From Leuctra nigra (taxonomy: Eukaryota; Arthropoda; Insecta; Plecoptera; Leuctridae): a stretch of DNA of 64,000 nt. Where the stretch lies: assembly GCA_934045905.1 (NCBI GenBank), contig OW203762.1, forward strand, positions 12,057,647 through 12,121,646. Direction: 5' to 3'. The notes beneath the pieces are model-generated. The model was not told the origin of the DNA. It did not search any database and was given only the letters and a program-made list of their open reading frames with translations. A program made the translations under genes and the position numbers. Below are positions 8,446 to 23,400 of the stretch, piece by piece (position 1 is the stretch's first letter; the number at the start of each line of letters is the position of its first letter).

Positions 8446-11400
8446 GTAAGTTGGAACGACAAAATAAGCAAAATTAAGACTTTAAAAACTGTGACTTTTT
8501 GGGTCGAAGTCATAGTATAAAAAAGGGATCTGGTAAAAGGGTACGAATTTATAATATGATGTGTGGCAACTAGTAATAATCTACCTACTGCTATCAGCAC
8601 TGCTATTTAGTTTGAAGAGTGGTGATGGTCAAAATAAATGCAGTAGAAAGAGTGCAAACTTTTTAAATTGTTTTAAAATCTGGCTTCAGATAGAGAGAAT
8701 TAAACCCCAATTGTATTACATGCAAATTTATAATAATATTCCGATTAATTATTGATCGACTTAAGAAATCAGAGGATCAATATCAAACAGCAATTACCAA
8801 TATGTTTCGACAAATCCGGACCTTGTGTGCTGGTATGTCAGGAATTACCAGGACGGATTGGAAAACGAACGTCATTTTCTGTATACGTACCTCAAAAATA
8901 AGGTCATAATAGCATAAGGTCGCTATTGTTCATTTCCTCAATCACTTTCCAAGTCAATGAACACAAAGTAACATTAAAATCCAAAAAACTGCCAATAATT
9001 CAGATCACAAAATATAATAAATACCTTCCCAAGCGGGGTAGACTTGTAACTTGAAAAGAAAATCCCTAAATAAATAATTTACCTGACAGTATTTTAATTC
9101 AACTAAGAAGGTACATATAAATACATGTTGTGAATTGATAGATGGAATGCGAGAAGCTTCTGCCATCGCAAAGACACGCATCGAGCTCATGCAGCGTCTC
9201 TTGTCTACTGCGCATGTGCAGCTCAGGTCACTGCTGCGCGTGTACAGTCGCTTGCACAAAACTTGCAGCACGCCGCTTATTGTGTTGCTGCGCGACTCAG
9301 CACTCAGCGCTCAGCACATGTCTCAGGTAACACTCAGAACTACAGCTTTAGTAGGCACACAGTTAGTGGGCGTCTCGTCAATTTGTTGCCTACAGTCCTT
9401 CGAGGTCACGAGTTCCTAGGGAACGGGGCATTTCCTAACCTCCGGGCAAAAGTTATGTAAATACCTAATAAAGGTCAGTTGGGGTATCTGGGCCCACGAG
9501 GTAACTGGGCCATGGGTGTTTCATATGAAAGCTGTGATGAATATTTCACTTCGAGCAGTTGGCAGCACTGAAGGACAATGGCGACCGCCTTAAACATCCA
9601 CTCTCGTGTTGCTGAGTGATTTATCTTTCACGGAGTAAAGTTTGTAAATTTTCACAGAAATATTTCCATTACAACGTGGTAGTATCTTGAGCCTATTAAA
9701 TTTCTACAAGTTCACTGAAAGTATTATCAACAGTACAGTTAATTTAGCATAAATTAGAAGCATAACAGAACCTAGAAATGATACTGCCAGCAAGTTTTCT
9801 CCTTTAGGCTAAAAGCTAGAGGGGGTGTCCCAGTTACCCCCGAAATTTTTCAAAAATGGGGTAAATGGGACAGGTGCTCGGGGTATCTGGGTCCGGCCCG
9901 GACCCAGTAAGTCAACAACTATTACGTCAAAAAATAGATATAGTGAGGAAGCTATCAAAGCCCATTAAAAGTAGCTCTGCTAGATTCAAAGACATGATCA
10001 GCTTCCCTAATGATTTAAGGTGGCTGTATATCACGTGACTTTTTAACCAAAAAGCTACACATTTTCTATTGGAAGGGTTCAGTTTAACAAAGACTTCTCC
10101 CTCATCAGATAAGTTAGGACACATCTGTTGGAACTAATCTACGCAGAAAAGAACTGCAAAAATAACATATTAGATGATTTTACTTCCTTGCACCTAAATA
10201 TTCTCAAATCAAGACCTGCAGTTGAAGGAAATTCTACGAGTTGTCAAGAACAGCAAACATTACTCTAATAAAAAGGCACGTATACATCACAGACCTGACG
10301 CAATGTCAGAAAGTATAACATGCGCTCTTTCTTCCTCTTTCCAACGAAAAGTTGAGATATTATATATCCACTATTATGAATGTAATGTTTAAACGAACAG
10401 CACTTGGTTTTGACCGTCTTCACACGCGTACGTATACACGAGATTTGTGTTGTTTTTATTATTAAAATCACTGCAAAATTAAATAATATTGACTGCAAAT
10501 ATTGATAAGCTCCAGTATGCAGGGAATTTCCTTCATAAATCACCTTGGATTACTCAACATGAACGATGTAAGGTATGCACTCATAGGTAACTACTTTTGA
10601 TCGGATGTAGAGAAATAAAGTCACGTGATATACAGCCACCTTAAGTGACTTATCTAATATTTTTTTAATACTAATCTAGTACTTAATATCCAAGAAAGTA
10701 TCAACAAACTTGTATTGTTTTACTTCTAATTGTATAATTCCTCTTATTCCTTCATAACAATTGTATGATTCCAAAATTTTGATTCATTTTAAACCCAATC
10801 ATTATGTAGGAGTCCTCATACATCCGTCATAACTCGACTACTGTGTCGTTCAAATGACTTGTTGTATTTTTTTAATTAGGTTCACATGTTTGCCACCAGG
10901 TCCATTTATCTCAATTCAAATACTAATGGTGTGTATTAAACTTAGACACCCATGGTTCAGTTGCCCCAATTTCAAGGGGTAACTGGGTCAACAGGCCTTT
11001 TTTTTGTAATTATAAATATAAATTAAATTAAATTTTGCTATAATATATTTGTAATACATATTGTATTATAAATAAAAAAAATAGGTTTGAAGTTAATATA
11101 ATTTATTAGTGGTTCTTAGGCAAGTTCAAAGTGAGAACATTGCGGTCACGTTGTAAAATCATGACCCAATTACCCCAACTGACCTTAATAATAGTGGGAT
11201 TTTAAACAAAAACCCACAGCATGCAGGCATAAGTATGCCGGGGGTCATTTCTTGAAACAGTTATCACGTCATAACTCCAAGTTATGATATCATAAGCAGG
11301 TTTGTCCTATCTCTCGTCATGTTAATATTATGACTTTTCGTCATATCATAACTTATGACGTGATAACTGTTTCGAGAATAGGGGCCCTGATTGAGCGAGC

Positions 11401-14400
11401 GTAGCGAGCGTCACCACGGTACTCTTATGGCACTTTCTCTGTGTGTTTTTTTGTTTGTTTTTTTTTTGCCTGCACTGCCCAGGTCAAACCGCACAACCAC
11501 TCGATCTGAAATTTTGTACACATACTAACGTAATCTATGCGATCCCTGGAATCATTTCTGAACGAGATCCTGTGATTGGTTCAAATTTTATAAAAATTAT
11601 CTTTCGATTGGTTGGTTCGATCAATTTGAAATTTAGCAAAGTTATTGCAACCAACATTGTACCCAATCAAAAAATAATTCAGCCAAATCCTCCAATTGGT
11701 TCAAATTTGAAACAATTTTTCCTGTGATTTTTGAAATTTAAACTGGAACCGATTGACCGACCAACTAAAAACTTCGCATGGTCATTGGTACCAACATTTA
11801 AGGTATTTTTGCCAATTTTCACTCTAATCTGTCGTTATTTTCAAAAGTTTTTGTCATTTTAGGGACATTTTGCGTGTTGGCTGTCAAATTCACGGCGACT
11901 TCGAATCTACAAGGCAAGATAGTTAGAGCAGAAAGTTTTAAACGATATGAAACTAATAATGACCGTTCAACAGATTGATCTGATATTGTGTACACACACT
12001 ACATATCATATCATATGGGTGGTCCCAGGTATATTTTTTGAACGAAATCCTGTGATTTTTGAAAATTAACAAGGAACCGTTCAATCATAAAGGTTTAATC
12101 GATCAACTTAAAACTTAGCAAGGATTGGCAACTTAAAACTTAGCAAGGATTGGCACCAATATTTTTCATTTGTATACTTAATTTAAAACGGCCTATAGCC
12201 ACACCACCATTTGACCTATCAAATGGTCTTCGATTAATCTGATCAATCAAACTCATATTTTGCATGGTCGTTCAGACCAACATTGTCTCTTATTTTACAA
12301 ATTTTCAGCCCTACCAGTCAAGAACATAGATGCACTTATTGACAGTTTTAATAACTGTCAGAAATGACATTTCAAAACAGAAATTCCACTGCATTCTGGT
12401 TTGCTCTATGTAGCAAAGCAAAGTTTATAGATGGCTATTCTCAATATCAAGTAAGACAGATTCTTTTCTTAGTTGATCATATTGCAATACATAATGTAGT
12501 TAAAATGTAATGTAGGTATTTCATATACATAGGTATAGGTATACCTTATCTAAAATAATTTATTTTACGATATGAATTGTGTTTCACAGTTATGAAAACG
12601 ACGTTTTGACTAGATAACATCATATTTTACACATTTCCAGCACAATCGGTCAAGAATTTACAGACTTATTGCTGTTTTAAGTGTTTGAATATCTGTCCAA
12701 AGAGATTGATGGAAAAATATCAGTACAATAATCTGTTATTTAATTGATCCAGAGTGTTTATGAAAAGTTGCAAGGAAAATTGGTAATAAATAATGTATAG
12801 TAAGTTATCTTTGATTGAATGGATCGTGCTATGATTGGCGATGTCGTGCGTGTCGGTGCTCGCTCATCAACGCGTTACACCGAGCGTTTTCCTAGTGTAA
12901 TTATGTATTGAAACCTGCGGGATTTGGCTCAGAGGGTAGAACACAAAGAATCAGCAATATTATAATTTGTTTATTACAGAGAAAATAAATGTTCATTGAT
13001 GTGAAAAGAGCAATCAAAAATTATGAAAACAATATTACGTTCGATACGTCGGCAGTAGTGATGATGTCGTCTGGTTTGTTTACTTCCGCGTAAACAAGTG
13101 GATGGCGTTGACTCTTGCGTAGTGTGTCCCGTGAACTCCAGTCCACCAGCAGAATGAAATGACTGGATATGTCACCTCCTTCAGCTGCGATGCGATGATG
13201 TTGTCTAATAACCCCTTGGTTACCAGGACGTCCAGCAGTCCGTGCACAAGGAGTGACCTCCTCGAGCAGTTGGATCAAGTTGGCTCAGACTGATGACGTT
13301 CGTGGCTGCAGACTCGTCGGTTTCTCCCGGAGTTGCAATTCACTAACTTTTATACTTTAACATTTACTGACTTTAATGTTGAAACTGTTCAGTTGATCAC
13401 TTGTAACTTGAAATTGTCTTAATGCGATATTATTTGCCTCAGCATTAGGCTTGAAGTTTGAATTTACTGGGTTGACGTTTATACAAAAATGTTATTTTAA
13501 TGTTTACCTTCGATCACATCGGCACTGTCTCGCTGAAATTATACTATGTTGCGTGCACAAGGCTTCACGGTTCGCGAGGCAGGTCTCACTGCTCTGAGAA
13601 AACTCCGACTGATGAAGTTTGGCTGGTAGCTTGACGTTTTATACCCTCTCACCTCGGTTTACCGCCAAAGAATATGATTGGTTGGTTTCGTACACGTGGT
13701 AGCTATTTTTAGGCATTCTGTCATTTCTAAAGCCCGCGAAACGACTTTCTTTCTGCACGTAGGCCCATGCTTTTCTTGGAATCACTGAAAACTAGTCTGG
13801 CTGACTGGTTTTGTAGCGTTATCACAATGACTGGTTCACTTGTTATTACGTGGTGACATCACAATTTAGGTAAGGTCACATACTTTTTATATGGATTCAC
13901 TCACTTTCTTGATATAATTGCACATTGTTAAACTTATTTGATTGCTCGTTATATTTTTGTCTATATTTTGATTGCTGTTGAATTTTAAGATTGTAAGTTT
14001 ACATAATGATTCTAATTAATTACTTTGTGTTCAGTTAACCTTGACTCTAAGAATGCCATGCTACAAGCTTGTTCATTCTGTAAACCTATTGCAAGCAAAC
14101 ATTATTATTTTTTTTTAAAGTTAATTTTCTAACCTAGATAGGCCAACTTGTTACAGTATGCTACCATAAGCCATTTCGCCGTTGTTCACAAATTTGTTGC
14201 TGTGATTTGAAATGTTGATCCCATAAGGTGTAAAATTTAGTATAAATTAACTAAATAAAAGATTGATTCCCCAGAAAAATCACTCCGCTTAAAAAGAGAA
14301 CGCGAGATTAATGAGTTGATTTTTCTCATTTCTGTCACTCCATTTTTCCAAGTGAGGAGAACAGGCAAATATTTTCATTCAGTGGTTTTAATGTTGATTA

Positions 14401-17400
14401 ATTTCATACTCGTGTTGGAATTGCAATAACACAGCTTCGTCATTCTCAAGGTGTCCATCAGTGCGAGGGTTCCTGGAGCTGTGTGGCTGCTTTTCCACGA
14501 CGAGGCCACTTCTTTGGACTCCCTGTTTGACGCCATCAACATTCCGTTCGACTGCGAGCTCCTGGCCGCTAGACTTCCCGCAACACAGGGGAAGAAAATT
14601 CCATACACGCTAAACGTCAGGCAACATGTCGTGTATAACCGGGTCCATATAGACCGTTTTTGCGTTTTTCGTTTTCCGATCTTTTCTTTTTACCAATCAC
14701 AAGTCTGCCGTGAGTGGTTTCTGGACTCGTGAAAAACGCAAAGCGCAAAATGCAAAAACAGTCTGTATGGACCCGGCTTACAGGTGGGTCGGCTATGTCA
14801 GGACACCAACAGGCAACCACAACCACGTGAATATGCTCTTAGGCGCCATTTTGGGCATGTTGTTGGTCAAGGTGAATGAGCGTTCCTCGTTACTAGGTAA
14901 TAAAAAGTAACTCTGTAGCTAGGGAAATGTAAACTTGTGCTGGACAACCTTAAAATAAAACACCTCTGAATAAACTTCCTGGATAATTCGAATTTGAATT
15001 TCAAAATAAAGCAGTATCTAGGCCGGAAACTCTTTGAAAATCCGCCACCGTCCAGATTCCTGGGATAAGGGTGTGACAATTCTCCATGTACGCTCCTGAC
15101 CACTTGCAACGGCACTGTGAAGCATGGAGTGTCTAATAACAGCGGACTGCACTGACATCTGTGCATGGGCACATGGCAATAACATTCTCTAGGCGTTTTG
15201 TCCCCAACGTATCTATAAACAAAATGTCAACGAAATGTTGAGACCATGTTAGCCCTAATTGCTTTCCACGATTACCCTTTAGGTATAATAACAAGAACAC
15301 AAAGGACAAAAGTACGCGAATTCTCTTGAGCATTCTATACGTATAGTTAAACATAAAATTTACCAACATAAAATGTTCCTACCTAGTTTGATGTAATTAT
15401 TGTCCACAGGTGTGTATCTACGAGGTCTACCGTGTGAGTGCGCGAGCGTCTCTACAGAGTCCGATGTTCGGATGCTGGAGTCGTGACAACGGGCTGGTCG
15501 CCACCGCATCAACTCTCGTGTCGCGCAGAAACAACTTACAAGGACTCACTCTGCAAGCGGTATCTGTAAATGTAAGCCAGAGATGCAGTTGGTTCCTGTT
15601 CCATGATCTGTCTAATCACCTTAATGCTAAAAGTGATCATTTCAGACATACCCAGGGGGAGGGGGGGATTGCTCTTGTGAAAATGTCTGAAATCATCCCT
15701 GACTGCTAAAACTACAATCTCGACCTCGTCATACCACGACTTCACTACTGAACCTGTTACATCATTCCCTCTATGAGAGTCTAAGAATATCACGCTACCA
15801 TGCACCTTAGAGAAAGGTGCTCCTTTAATTTCCATCTATACGGGACCTGCACTCCACCGTCATCATTACCCATATCACAAAGAAAGAAACCTTAGTTGTA
15901 TTAGAGAACGGCAACTGATCCTTTCTCTTATAAGGATACACTGTATGTATTACTTATTTATGTGGGCAAACAAAATGGACTGATGCTTCTTGTTTTTACC
16001 TGGAAAGATGGTTAATATTTGATAACAACTCTTACAGGACATACCCCTCGTTGTTCTCCGGAAGATTGGAAACAAAACCCGCATGGGCGGAGGACTCATC
16101 AAGCCGATTTGGGCGGCACTTGAGACTGCCTTAAACCTTACGTACGTATGAGTGAAAGAAATCGAACTCTTCCGTATTTACCTCGCTTTAGTTAGCCATT
16201 GGCCTCACTCAACCCAGTGCTTTAAAACATTTGGACACAGGATGACTCATCAAGCCGGTTTGGGCGGCACTTGAGACTGCCTTAAACCTTATGTACGTAT
16301 GAGTGAAATCGAACTATCCCGTATTTTCCCCGCTGTATTTAGCCATTGGTCTCACTCAACCCAGTGCTTTAAAACATTAGGACACAGGCTATTGGAACCC
16401 AAAGTTATCGGGGAGGAAAAGATAAGTTTGGGTGTCCATAGTTCGAGATCAGGAAGCTGCTTGATTAAAATAGTATCTTTCCACAATTTACGGGACATTT
16501 TTTCAATGCTCTTGTATATATTGCCACGGCAACAACCCCTGGACAGTTGAGAAGAGAGAGAAAACTTTATTTAATAAACAAAACACTGTCATAAGTCATG
16601 GCTGCCACTAGGACACAGTAGGTCTGTTCGTTTACCCTGCCAAAAGCTACAGCAAACTGCCACACACTACAGAGGAACGATCTGATTGGATGATGTGTGC
16701 GTGTGGCAGTTTGCTGTAGCTTTTGGCAGGGTAAACGAACAGACCTAGTAAAGTAAAATAATTAATAAATTGAAAATGAGAATAATAAATGACTAATGGC
16801 TAATATAACTAATATTGATTATCAAGATAAATACGTAAAATCTAAATGGAGCCCTTCAATGATAAAATGATAATGTGCGATATAAATGGTTTACTAAATT
16901 TAAATGCCTTGCAGAAATCCTTAAAAAAATGGTGATGGTTCCTCTTGATCCGATGAGCAGTCCAATCAAAATTCCGAATTCGGCCCGTATACGATTCGCG
17001 GCCATATGGATTAACATTGCACCAAATTGTATTCGTGCCCAATCCGGGATTGTAATGTTATAGAATACTGCCCTGGCATTGCTTGAATGACCGAATAAAC
17101 ATAACTGAATGAGGGTAGTATAGATCCAGCAATGGACCCAAAGAGAAGTAATATTTAATGAAATTGTTTAGATTTGATATCCGCACGCCCGAGACCGGCT
17201 CGTTTGGTATCCACATGTCGAACGGTTCTTGGAGCGGAATCATCGGCATGGTGAATCGTTCCGAAGTTGACGTCGGAATCTTTGCAATGTCGAACGCACC
17301 TGACCGAGCGCCTTACGTCGACTATTCGGTGCCAGTTGTACAGCTCATGTGAGTAAATATCAATACTAGGAACACGCTCAGTGTACCGCGTTGATGAGCG

Positions 17401-20400
17401 AGCACGCACAGAACATATCAATCACTCAATCAACAATAAAAATAACTGCTTTTCATTGAAACGTGAAAATAGCATCTAAACACAAGGTCTGTTCGTTTAC
17501 CCTGCCAAAAGCTACAGCAAACTGCCACAATCACACATCATCCAATCAGATCGTTCCTCTGTAGCTTGTGGCAGTTTGCTGTAGCTTTTGGCAGGGTAAA
17601 CGAACAGACCAACTCTGTTACCTCAATCAAATCAGAATCATGTTGCCGTGGAAAAACAATCATTTCGATACTTCACTTCTGACAGCTATTAAAAATTTCA
17701 ATAAGTGCATACGAATTCTTAACTGACTGATAACCATGCAAAATATGAGTTTCATCAGATTTCTCGAAGACCATTTCATTTTTCAACCTGTCAGGAGATA
17801 TTTATTTAACCAATGAACCAATGAATGGATTTCAATAATATTAGGGTCTGCAAACAGAAACGGTTGTCTCTACATGCGTGCAAAATTTCAGATCGATCAG
17901 TAAACGGTGCGACCTGTGTATCGGTTAATAGCAGAAAAAAAGCAGTTCCGTGCCAAAAGAGCCAAAAGGAGACGCTCGCTTCGCTCGCTCAATAAATGGT
18001 TTCAATTCATGCCTTTTTTGGAGATCGGGAACAAAGATGTCATGTCTCCAGTTGAATCATCATAAATGTTTGGGTTGATGGGCGTCCCCGGGGGAGGGGG
18101 GAGGGGCAAAAAGGGCAAGAAAACATAATTTTTGGGGTGATTTACGTAAGGTCCGTTTTGGAAACAAAAAACTCAAAAAAACTCATTTCAAAGTGTCAGA
18201 AAAAATGCCTTGCGGCGCAATTTGGGGTTATGCCCTCCACCACCCCAAAGTGTAAATTTAAAAAATATTGAATATTTCAACGAAATACATAAAATCATAC
18301 CTAACGTCCCAAAATTGATTTCAAACTGTCCAAAAAAAAGCCCTACGGGGCATGATGGAAACGTGCCCTACACCACCCCAAAATGTCAAATTTAAAAAAA
18401 TATGAATATTTCAGCAAAATTCACCTCATTTCGTCTAAAAATTGATTTCATAGTGTCGAAAATTCAAAAAACGCCCTGCGGGCAGGTGCTCGCCCTCACA
18501 CCCAGCTTATTTTTGAATATACGTATACGTTTTTGTTTTTACATTATTATTGTAGTGTTTGTCTAATTGTATTATTCTTGTCTTTGAAAATGGAAATATA
18601 CGTATATTCAGAACGAATCCATCATTTGATGCTAAACGTTCGTTTTTCCTTCACCAAAATTTCACAATTTTGAATAAGAATTAAAAATTAACTGGCTCAC
18701 CCACGGTTGTAGAATTTTCTAGAATGTTTTAAATGTTATATAAACAATTTAACTTTGGATCGATTTGTGTCATAAAGTATATTATTTACATTGATTAACG
18801 ATGACATAATGGCAATAGTGAGAGAAGTGAAGATAAGATTTTAAAATAATACATATTTTATGAAAGTTGAGATGTAGTTGAAGACAGATGTGGTATTATT
18901 TTTGTTGTGTGATGAATATATTTCAAGGAACGAATGTACAAAGTTCGGTTGATTGTAGCTGTCCATGAAACACAATTTGACGTCACACGCCGAGTCGGGC
19001 CGTCTAGATAATGTTAGCCAGAGCCGGTTCTATGCATCCCGTAACACAGGGAACACGGCGTGTGACGTACAGCCTGTTTTTGCAGAGGAGTGAAATGTGG
19101 AAAACTAATAAATTAATTATGGGAAATATATGAATTAAAAAAATATACCTAGTAAAATTTTGCATTGCTCTTTGAGGCTATTCAGTATATAAACAAAATA
19201 TAATCTCAACATTCACCTATTCCCCATTGTCCTAGGACGCTTTATAAAGTGAAATTTTACCACGTTTTGGCCTCTCATAACCTTTGTATGACATTGTTAA
19301 TGGTCTAATTTGTTTTAATTTGTTGAACTAATCATAAGCTTGCATTTGATATGCTTATCGACTACGTTGATATAGTTCAATAATTGACAACAATGTGTTT
19401 TTGCAAAATTAAGATATTTTGCCTAACCACCCTAATCAAAATCTAGAGAACTTTTGATATGCATTGTTCTGGTTTGTTTCACATCGAAAAACCCTTTGTT
19501 GTAGTGGTGATTTAGGAAATTGGCTGAAGTTTAGACTTTGCTCTCAATAACCAAAATCGCCTTTTTAATCTATTTGACAGATTCATTGGCACTCTCATGT
19601 TTAAATAATTTTTGAGAACTTTTGATTTGTTATAAAACGATTCATTTCGGATAGAATAATATAAAAAAGCATAGGGCCGGTAACCCGAAGGATCTGGGTT
19701 CGATTCCCAGTCGGGGTGCGCGTTTTTATTTCGCAGGTTACCTCTGAAATAAAAAATAATGTTATTATCTTTATTGGGGATGAAAATATCGCATTTGTCA
19801 TGGAACACTTCAAAATGAGATTTTGACCACTTTTTGACCCCTTTTGACCTCTGTATCAACTTTATAATGGTTATATAATTTGTTTTAATTGTTGGTAATA
19901 AACATAAGCTTTCATTTAATATCTACTCGACTAGGTTGATATAATTGATTATTTGATAATGACAACAATGACTTTTTGACAAATTTGGTATTTTGGCCCA
20001 CCCACCCTAATTAAGTTTCGGAGAACTTTTGTATTATGTTATAGAGGGCATTTTTATGAATCGATTAACATCAAAACCCATTCTGTTGCAATTTGTGGTG
20101 GGTTATGCCCCTTTTTGAAGCTTAGAAACTATACTACTGGCTAAAATCCTGTGGACGCGCTTGTCTGGGTTGATTTCATGTATACGAGACTGATTGAATC
20201 GCGAATTACAGAAAGGGCGTTAGTCACACTTTTTGTGAAATTGAGTTAACAGCATGGGATCCATAAAGGTAAATGCAACTTTAGAGATTGATAGGGCGGT
20301 AGTCCCAACATTTGCTTGCACAGGGCACCCTTGTGAAGAGCAGAAAGGGCATTAGTCCCAGAACTTGTGTCCTTGTTGCACTTCACAGGCTCACGGTTTC

Positions 20401-23400
20401 AATGTAAAAATGGCGTCCTCTGACACCAATGATCCGCAACAGTTGCCAGACACCCCTGTTAAAAGGAAAAGGGGGATAGTATTCAACCCCCTCAAGGGGG
20501 GAGTTCAGAATTTGCCAAATGAATTTTCTGAGTTTTATCGAGACGTTTTCTGAAGAAAGTGTTCGGAACGACGAGGATTGTGCATAATTTTTGTAATATT
20601 TGGTAATGAAGTCTTAAAATTTGTAAACAAATGTTTTTTTTTACCTTTTTTGACAGTTAATCTCCCTGAAATAGTAACATTTTAATCATACTTTCCAGTA
20701 AATTACAGAAAGGGCATATGTCCAGCTCATTGAACCCTCAAATTAGGACAGAAATATATTTTTTGCATGCGTCTACAGACAATAGCTGGGTGTATCGATT
20801 TATTGTCTTATTTATGCCAGTTACATATTTTCTTACAAATAGATCCTAAGGGGCGCAATTTGTTTTTCTCGATTATCTCAGAACTAGGTCGGCTGGACTT
20901 CAGCCCTTTCTGTAATTCGCGATTCTATTATAACTGACCATCAAGTTAAGTTATAACTTTAAAAGTATTTGTTTTTATTGATTTGCACTTGACATTAAAT
21001 GTACGCTGTAATTTTTTCCATTTCAACTAAACCGTATGTACTGGGCAGCACCACATTACCTTGGGATTCACCTACCCATGGCGGAATTAGTTTAAAGTTA
21101 GATGGACTGTGTTATAAACCATTAAGACAACCTTGTTCTATTTTGCGGTTAATACTTAACCATTAAAAACACTCCGTGTAAAAATACCAGCCAAGTCTCT
21201 TCAACTTAAAAAAAATAATAATGAAATCTAAAAATTCTGCACTGAAAAGTAGTGATATCAAAAAATTAGCCAAGTCAAAACTTTATTTGAAAATCAAAAA
21301 AATCTTGGCGCATCGTGTACATAAATAGCTTGGAAGAATAGGCCAATTATAAATTATACATGAAATATACATATACATAGTATACCTATAATGCCCTAAA
21401 AAAACGATGCGCTAAGTATTTTTTGATTTTCAAATAAAGTTTTGACTTGGCTAATTTTTTGATATCACTACTTTTCAGTGCAGAATTTTTAGATTACATT
21501 ATTTTTTTTTAAGTTGAAGAGACTTGGCTGGTATTTTTACACAGTGTTTTTTATGGGGATATCACTACTTTTTTTAGTTTATTCTTACAACTTACGTGTG
21601 ACACATATCAAATGAACAATTACTAAATCCTTTAAAAAAAATACATGAAAATAACCAATTTACAATTTGGTTATTCTCATGAAAAAAACAAAGGTTTCAT
21701 TCCAATCGGTCAACCCAGTTCCGAGTTATGGCAACACTTCGGTTTTCAAAATGGCCGCTGAACTTTCTGCACTGCCACATAGAATTTATTGAGCGAGCGA
21801 AGCGAGCGTCTCCTTTTGGCTCTTTTGGCACGGACCTCTGTTTTTTTTTTTTTCCCGTTTACTGACGCTATACAGGTCAGAGTTTTTCTTCGATCGAGCT
21901 GAAATTTTGCACACATGTGGAGACAACCTTTTCTGTTTGCTGACCCCTAATTTTTGTGAAAAAAAATTGATTGGTTAAAATTTAAATAAACATCTCCTGA
22001 TGGTAGGTTGAAAAATGAAACTGGTCTTCGATAAACCTGATCAAACTCATATTTTGGCTATACGGGACAGAGTTTTTCTTTGATCGAGCTGAAATGTTGT
22101 ACACATGTAAAACCAACCTTCTCTGCTTGCATACCATATTTTTTTTTGGAATCCATTCATTGGTTAAAATTTAAATAAATATCTCCTGATAGGCTGAAAA
22201 ATGAAAACGGTCTTCGATAATTCTGATCAAACTCATATTTTGCATGATCATTAAGACCAATATTGTCTCTTATTTTACAAAATTTCATCCCAATCAGTTA
22301 AGAACGTATGAAGTTATTTACATTTTTAATATCTGTCAGTAATGAAGTATTGAAATGAATGTTTCCCAGTGCCAATTGAAAATTGATTCTGATTTGCTTT
22401 ATGAACCAGGTGCTTCGATGCTATTTTAAAGTTTCGATGAAAAGCATACACTTTTAAGTTGATATCATAATCAATTCAATATGGATGTATATGTTTTCTG
22501 TGCGTTTTGTACGCATTTCCGGTTCGAGAATTTGCACGTACCCGTACTCGCTCATCAACGCGTTACACTGAGCGTTTTCCTAGTAACTATAAATGATGTG
22601 TATCACTTTTAGCTTTCTGAATATGTATTTATTGTATAGGAGGGGATTATAATGATTTATAAATTTTAATGACGTCATTTCCGGCCTCATAAATAGGAAA
22701 ATTCTAGTTTGACTGTTCCTATTCCATCGAGATGGCCTTCCGAATCGTTTGGCACTAGTTTCATACCGATTTGTCAACCAGTTCTCGAGATATTACGTTT
22801 CTTCCGGTTTCAAAATGGCTGCTGAAATCACTGACCTCTTGAATTAAAATTTAAACATGATTACATTTTATTATAAGCAGCCTCAAATAGTATATTTATT
22901 GCATCAAAATGTAAATTTGTGCGATTTTTAAAATGAGTTACGTCATTTCCGGTTTCAGTATGAGAAACTGCAAATATTATTGATGATAATACATAAAGTT
23001 GACCGTCTAAGGCTGCAATTCACCAAGATTCTAAACCCGGGTTAGAGGCGGTAAACCTGGTTTAGGGGCCTCTAAACCAGGTTTACCGCCTCTAACCCTG
23101 GTTTAGAATCTCGGTGAAATGCAGCCTAAATTGTTAAGCGATGGTTTCGTTCAAATCTATTAAGAGGTTATTAAGATATGATGTCATTTCTGGTTTCAAA
23201 ATGGCGGCTCCCGGTTGGTTTTATATCAAGTCAAATGATATATCAAAAGAACATACGTTACATAAATATCAAAATAATTGGATCAAATTTGTTGCCGAAA
23301 TGCCAATCGATGAATTAAATTTCATGACGTCATTTCCGGTTTCGTTAACATAAATTTTAGTCTGTTGCTATTGATAATCCATATAGATGACCGTCCGAAT

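Noticed and set aside
14451..14732. Continuous frame through 14732 as one exon
   Set aside because: It runs into a MITE and has no donor in phase there; ending at 14630 restores the reading frame to exon 4.
19676..19718. Functional tRNA gene
   Set aside because: Only a T-arm and part of the acceptor are seen; D- and anticodon arms are missing.
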